Origin: Ridgeia piscesae
Lineage: Eukaryota; Annelida; Polychaeta; Sabellida; Siboglinidae
Length of the DNA: 64,000 nt
NCBI GenBank assembly: GCA_025642075.2
Contig: JAODUO010001380.1
Coordinates: forward strand, 1-64,000
Direction of reading: 5' to 3'
Positions 60,301-64,000 of the stretch are shown one piece after another. Numbering within the stretch: position 1 is the first letter of the stretch; each line of letters opens with the position of its first letter. The notes below the pieces were generated by a model. It was not told the origin of the DNA. It did no database searches and worked only from the letters and a program-made list of their open reading frames with translations. The position numbers were made by a program, and so were the translations under genes.

Positions 60301-62045
60301 AGTGCTGTTGTTGTCTGCTGTTGGAGGGTAGAGTGAGTGTCGAGGTGGAGTGCTGTTGTTGTCTGCTGTTGGAGGGTAAGTGAGTGTCGAGGTGGAGTGC
60401 TGTTGTTGTCTGCTGTTGGAGGGTAAGTGAGTGTCGAGGTGGAGTGCTGTTGTTGTCTGCTGTTGAAGGGTAAGTGAGTGTCGAGGTGGAGTGCTGTTGT
60501 TGTCTGCTGTTGAAGGGTAAGTGAGTGTCGAGGTGGAGTGCTGTTGTTGTCTGCTTTTGATTGGAGGGTGAATGGGTGTCGAGGTGGAGTGCTGTTGTTG
60601 TCTGCTGTTGAAGGGTAAGTGAGTGTCGAGGTGGAGTGCTGTTGTCTGCTGTTGGAGGGTAAGTGGGTGTCGAGGTGGAGTGCTGTTGTTGTCTGCTGTT
60701 GAGGGTAAGTGAGTGTCGAGGTGGAGTGCTGTTGTTGTCTGCTGTTGGAGGGTAAGTGAGTGTCGAGGTGGAGTGCTGTTGTTGTCTGCTGTTGGAGGGT
60801 AAGTGGGTGTCGAGGTGGAGTGCTGTTGTTGTCTGCTGTTGGAGGGTAAGTGAGTGTCGAGGTGGAGTGCTGTTGTTGTCTGCTGTTGAAGGGTAAGTGA
60901 GTGTCGAGGTGGAGTGCTGTTGTTGTCGCTGTTGGAAGGGTAAGTGAGTGTCGAGGTGGAGTGCTGTTGTTGTCTGCTGTTGGAGGGTAAGTGAGTGTCG
61001 AGGTGGAGTGCTGTTGTTGTCTGCTGTTGGAGGGTAAGTGAGTGTCGAGGTGGAGTGCTGTTGTTGTCTGCTGTTGAAGGGTAAGTGAGTGTCGAGGTGG
61101 AGTGCTGTTGTTGTCTGCTGTTGGAGGGTAATGAGTGTCGAGGTGGAGTGCTGTTGTTGTCTGCTGTTGGAGGGTAAGTGAGTGTGAGGTGGAGTGCTGT
61201 TGTTGTCTGCTGTTGGAGGGTAAGTGAGTGTCGAGGTGGAGTGCTGTTGTTGTCTGCTGTTGGAGGGTAAGTGGTGTCGAGGTGGAGTGCTGTTGTTGTC
61301 TGCTGTTGGAGGGTAAGTGAGTGTCGAGGTGGAGAGCTGTTGTTGTCTGCTGTTGGAGGGTAAGTGGTGTGAGGTGGAGTGCTGTTGTTGTCTGCTGTTG
61401 GAGGGTAAGTGAGTGTCGAGGTGGAGTGCTGTTGTTGTCTGCTGTTGAAGGGTAAGTGAGTGTTGAGGTGGAGTGCTGTTGTTGTCTGCTGTTGGAGGGT
61501 GAGAGGCATTTTTGGTGTTGGAGGGAGGAGTGTTGATCTGTTTCTGCTGTTGAAAGGGTAACGTGAGTGTCGAGGTGGAGTGCTGTTGTTGTCTGCTGTT
61601 GGAGGGTGAATGAGTGTTGAGGTGGAGTGCTGTTGTTGTCTGCTGTTGGAGGGTAAGTGAGTGTCGAGGTGGAGTGCTGTTGTTGTCTGCTGTTGGAGGG
61701 TAATGAGTGTGAGGTGGAGTGCTGTTGTTGTCTGCTGTTGGAGGGTAAATGGGTGTTGAGGTGGAGTGCTGTTGTTGTCTGCTGTTGAAGGGTAAGTGAG
61801 TGTCGAGGTGGAGTGCTGTTGTTGTCTGCTGTTGGAGGGTGAATGAGTGTTGAGGTGGAGTGCTGTTGTTGTCTGCTGTTGAAGGGTAAGTGAGTGTTGA
61901 GGTGGAGTGCTGTTGTTGTCTGCTGTTGAAGGGTAAGTGAGTGTCGAGGTGGAGTGCTGTTGTTGTCTGCTGTTGAAGGGTAAGTGAGTGTCGAGGTGGA
62001 GTGCTGTTGTTGTCTGCTGTTGGAGGGTGAGTGGGTGTCAAGGAG
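57369..62045 (+). repeat. 47-bp minisatellite copying the IFT46 exon 4 donor, about 100 copies
   Basis: The array starts inside exon 4 and runs for about 4.7 kb. Each unit contains the exon end CTGTTGGAGG (or CTGTTGAAGG, identical to the real exon) followed by the donor GTAAGTGAGTGTCGAGGTGG. Some units have GTGAGTG or GATAAGTGAG in place of the consensus donor, and shorter units of about 30 bp lie at 57500-57600. Mixed higher-order patterns suggest unequal exchange or gene-conversion-like events. An irregular interruption at 61501-61560 and a rearranged unit near 60135-60175 stand out. The reverse strand has no stop codon in any frame over most of the array; the resulting open frames (up to about 1,090 codons, rich in Thr, Pro, Gln, Asn, Ser and His) are not called as genes. 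Confidence 0.97.
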
Positions 62046-62488
62046 GAGGCACCTCTTCTTTTTAAATTGAAGAAAAAATTGCAATTTCTGCAGCTATTGT
62101 CTAGCCATGTTAGTGCCTGAATACAGACAACGTTACAGACAATGATATTGTAACTTATATTACCGGTAGTTGTTCATATTTGTGGATTTATTAAGTTCAC
62201 CTTACATTACCTTTTGAAAATTTTGTGAAATTGTTGATGAAAATGATTACCATCTCCCTACAGTAAACAGTTATGGCTTGTTTATCGGCACACTTTGGTT
62301 CCAAGGGTTTGGTCGATTAAAAAAATTGTAGATTAGCGAGACACCCTATTATACATGGTACCAAGATGATTCCCACACAGTAAGTGTGGATCACAAACAA
62401 CTGAATTTTTGAAAATTGATAAACGAAACATAATTAGCATTGTACTTCAGGCAAACATTTTATATGTAGAGGTGATTTTTATTTTCAG

Positions 62489-62563
62489 AGCCTATGATCC
62501 TGCGGAGTATGAGCACTTACCTGCAAGTACAGAGATCAAAGAACTCTTCCAGTACATTACCAG
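62489..62563 (+). CDS. IFT46: IFT46 exon 5, start of the conserved core
   Basis: Exon of 75 nt, acceptor ATTTTCAG, donor GTAAGT, phase 2 in and phase 2 out. With the split Gly it reads G-AYDPAEYEHLPASTEIKELF and QYITR (Arg codon split). Vertebrate IFT46 has AYDPADYEHLPVSAEIKELF followed by QYISR, so the match is almost complete and identifies the gene. The following exons (expected to begin Y-T-P-Q) lie beyond the window. The donor is duplicated 25 bp downstream (CCAGGTAAGTG at 62585-62595). Confidence 0.97.
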
Positions 62564-64000
62564 GTAAGTGTGTGTGTGTGTTGACCAGGTAAGTGCCTCT
62601 CTGTTGTTGAACAGAGCCCCTCATCTCCACAGTGAATACCTTTGTACTGTGTATGTGTCTTATTCTCAGCTGAAAAAGACTGCCAGGTTCATAATGAATT
62701 AACATTCCACATGAATATCGAGCTTCTGAGTGGCTGAATTGATAAATAATCAATCCTAGTATAATATCTATAGTTTTAGTTATAACACACAACTGATAAA
62801 TATAGTTCAGTTTTAGTTTTAAACATATTAACACTAATAGCACCTTCAAAATAAGCAAATACTCTGTTCCATTAATTTACTGTACTTTGTGAAAATTTGA
62901 ATTTTCAAATGTCTAGTCTACACTGCTTCTTTGCTAATATATTTCTGTCAATATTTTCATATACATTCAATATTTTAAACACTTCTATCTGATCTCCTCT
63001 CAATCTCTTGGTCTCTCGTGTTGTTAAACCACATTCTCTTAAATGGAGTTCCTAACTAATATCCCTCAGTTTTTGTATGATATTAGTTGCTCTCCTTTGT
63101 ACACTTTCTAGCATATCTATATCCTTCATGTGATATTGCCTCTATGCCTGTATACCATATTCTAAACGAGGCCTAACTATTGTTTTGTACAGCAGTATTA
63201 TTAGTTCTTTTCCTTGTACACTATATTTTGACTAATTAGTCCTTAAGTCCTTTTCTTTTACGGTAGTATTTAGTACAGTACCACCCATTGTATATTGTAC
63301 ATTTTTTTCCCATGTCCTGTGTGAAGGCACTTATATTTTCCCAAAAATAAACAATATTTGGCATATCTCAGACGGATCAACTTATTAAGATCTTTTGTTA
63401 ATGCTGTCTATCTGCATCACTTTTAATTCTTCTAAACAGTTTTGTGTCATCTGCAAACTTCAAAACTTTGCTTGTTATATCATCATACTAATAAGTATAT
63501 ATATAGTAAGAATAAAATAGGTCCAAATACTGATTCGTGTCAATACTCGATATGTTATGCTTTAATCATTTGCTAAATATAATTTTTCCACAGTAAATCG
63601 TTGATTAGAACATCAAAATCTCGGTCAAGGGAACCTAGGTTCAGATAATTTTGCTACTATGCCCAGTGCTTAGGCAGGTAGAGTAAGTATCTAAGCATAA
63701 TAAGTGCAGAACATATGGATGAATGCATTTGATGAAAGTCCACATGATCATATCACATAAAAGCTTATCTAAACAGTGTGTCTTAAGTAGTGTTATGAAC
63801 TGTGGCTGTGTCTTGGCTGTCCTCAGACTGTTCCTTCGTGTACATCTGCAGGAATAGTTTTCTAGTGGCATGTATGCAGTTGTTGCTGTATGTTTGAGTT
63901 AATCCCAGAATGACCAAATTATATGTCAAATGAACTGTTCTGCCAGGCAGTGGAATGTAAAGTACTTTGCGAGGTTCAGTAAACCTGTGTTCTGTGGCCC
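62564..64000 (+). other. IFT46 intron 5 (continues beyond the window)
   Basis: Holds the duplicated donor, a short TG run and an antisense LINE fragment (62950-63545). From 63546 to the end I see no exon; the open frame at 63641-63871 is unsupported. Confidence 0.6.
62950..63545 (-). mobile_element. Non-LTR retrotransposon remnant, RT domain (CR1/Jockey type)
   Basis: On the minus strand, from 63545 down, broken frames give ESVFGPILFLLYI (normally GPLLFLLYINDL), VLKFADDTKLFRRIKSDAD with the catalytic F-A-D-D box, then EKDLGL-, LYKTIVRP-, LEYG.QAW- and MLE.VQRRATKII-like blocks and finally ECGLTT..TRRLRGDQIE. The order of motifs is that of the RT and C-terminal part of CR1/Jockey LINEs. Many frameshifts and stops show a dead copy. 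It lies antisense in IFT46 intron 5 and is a different family from the copies at 14.9 and 26.8 kb. Confidence 0.88.

Noticed and set aside
58582..62041. Very long minus-strand open frames (975 and 1,087 codons, and others) as giant T/P/Q-rich protein genes
   Set aside because: They follow entirely from a stop-free 47-bp repeat, all three frames are equally open, and the array sits in an IFT46 intron with a clear origin at the exon 4 donor.

Overview
The window is nuclear DNA of an animal: AT-rich, with large introns, GT-AG splice sites, decayed non-LTR retrotransposons and unusually many tandem repeats. Two conserved genes can be read through their splice phases. I favour a marine invertebrate, perhaps a mollusc, but the sequence alone does not settle the taxon. 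No tRNA, rRNA, CRISPR or prokaryotic gene is visible.

Left part (1-28.5 kb), minus strand: a GRAMD1/Aster gene (ER-anchored sterol transfer protein). Four consecutive exons are recognisable (14695-14790, 6115-6382, 5452-5536, 669-772) and their phases join exactly. They encode a low-complexity N-terminal region and the start of the GRAM domain. The rest of the gene lies left of the window. A CpG-dense block at 27.7-28.46 kb is the best promoter candidate, but the first coding exon was not found. The large introns hold degenerate satellites, dispersed repeats and two LINE remnants.

Middle part (28.5-47.1 kb): tandem arrays of 27, 18 and 26 bp; a LINE (minus strand) with a 26-bp-monomer array at its 5' end, tandemly duplicated as a block of about 3 kb; a 1.45-kb element with terminal inverted repeats; and parts of an unidentified minus-strand gene (exons near 46.7-47.1 kb and 43.5-43.7 kb) that encodes a membrane segment and starts head-to-head with IFT46.

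Right part (47.5-64 kb), plus strand: the 5' half of IFT46 (intraflagellar transport complex B). Exon 1 is followed by three related versions of exon 2 with the same phase and the same conserved core. Only use of exactly one keeps the reading frame, so this looks like a mutually exclusive exon cluster. Exons 3, 4 and 5 follow; the gene continues past the window.

The most striking signal is a set of minisatellites grown out of exon-intron junctions, each unit carrying a copy of a splice site. A 47-bp array of about 100 copies begins at the IFT46 exon 4 donor. A 40-bp array of 24 copies begins at the acceptor of the GRAM-domain exon of GRAMD1. A 26-bp array at the left edge carries an acceptor followed by codons for L-T-V-R, the next expected residues of GRAMD1. 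A two-copy duplication of the exon 5 donor of IFT46 may be an early stage of the same process.
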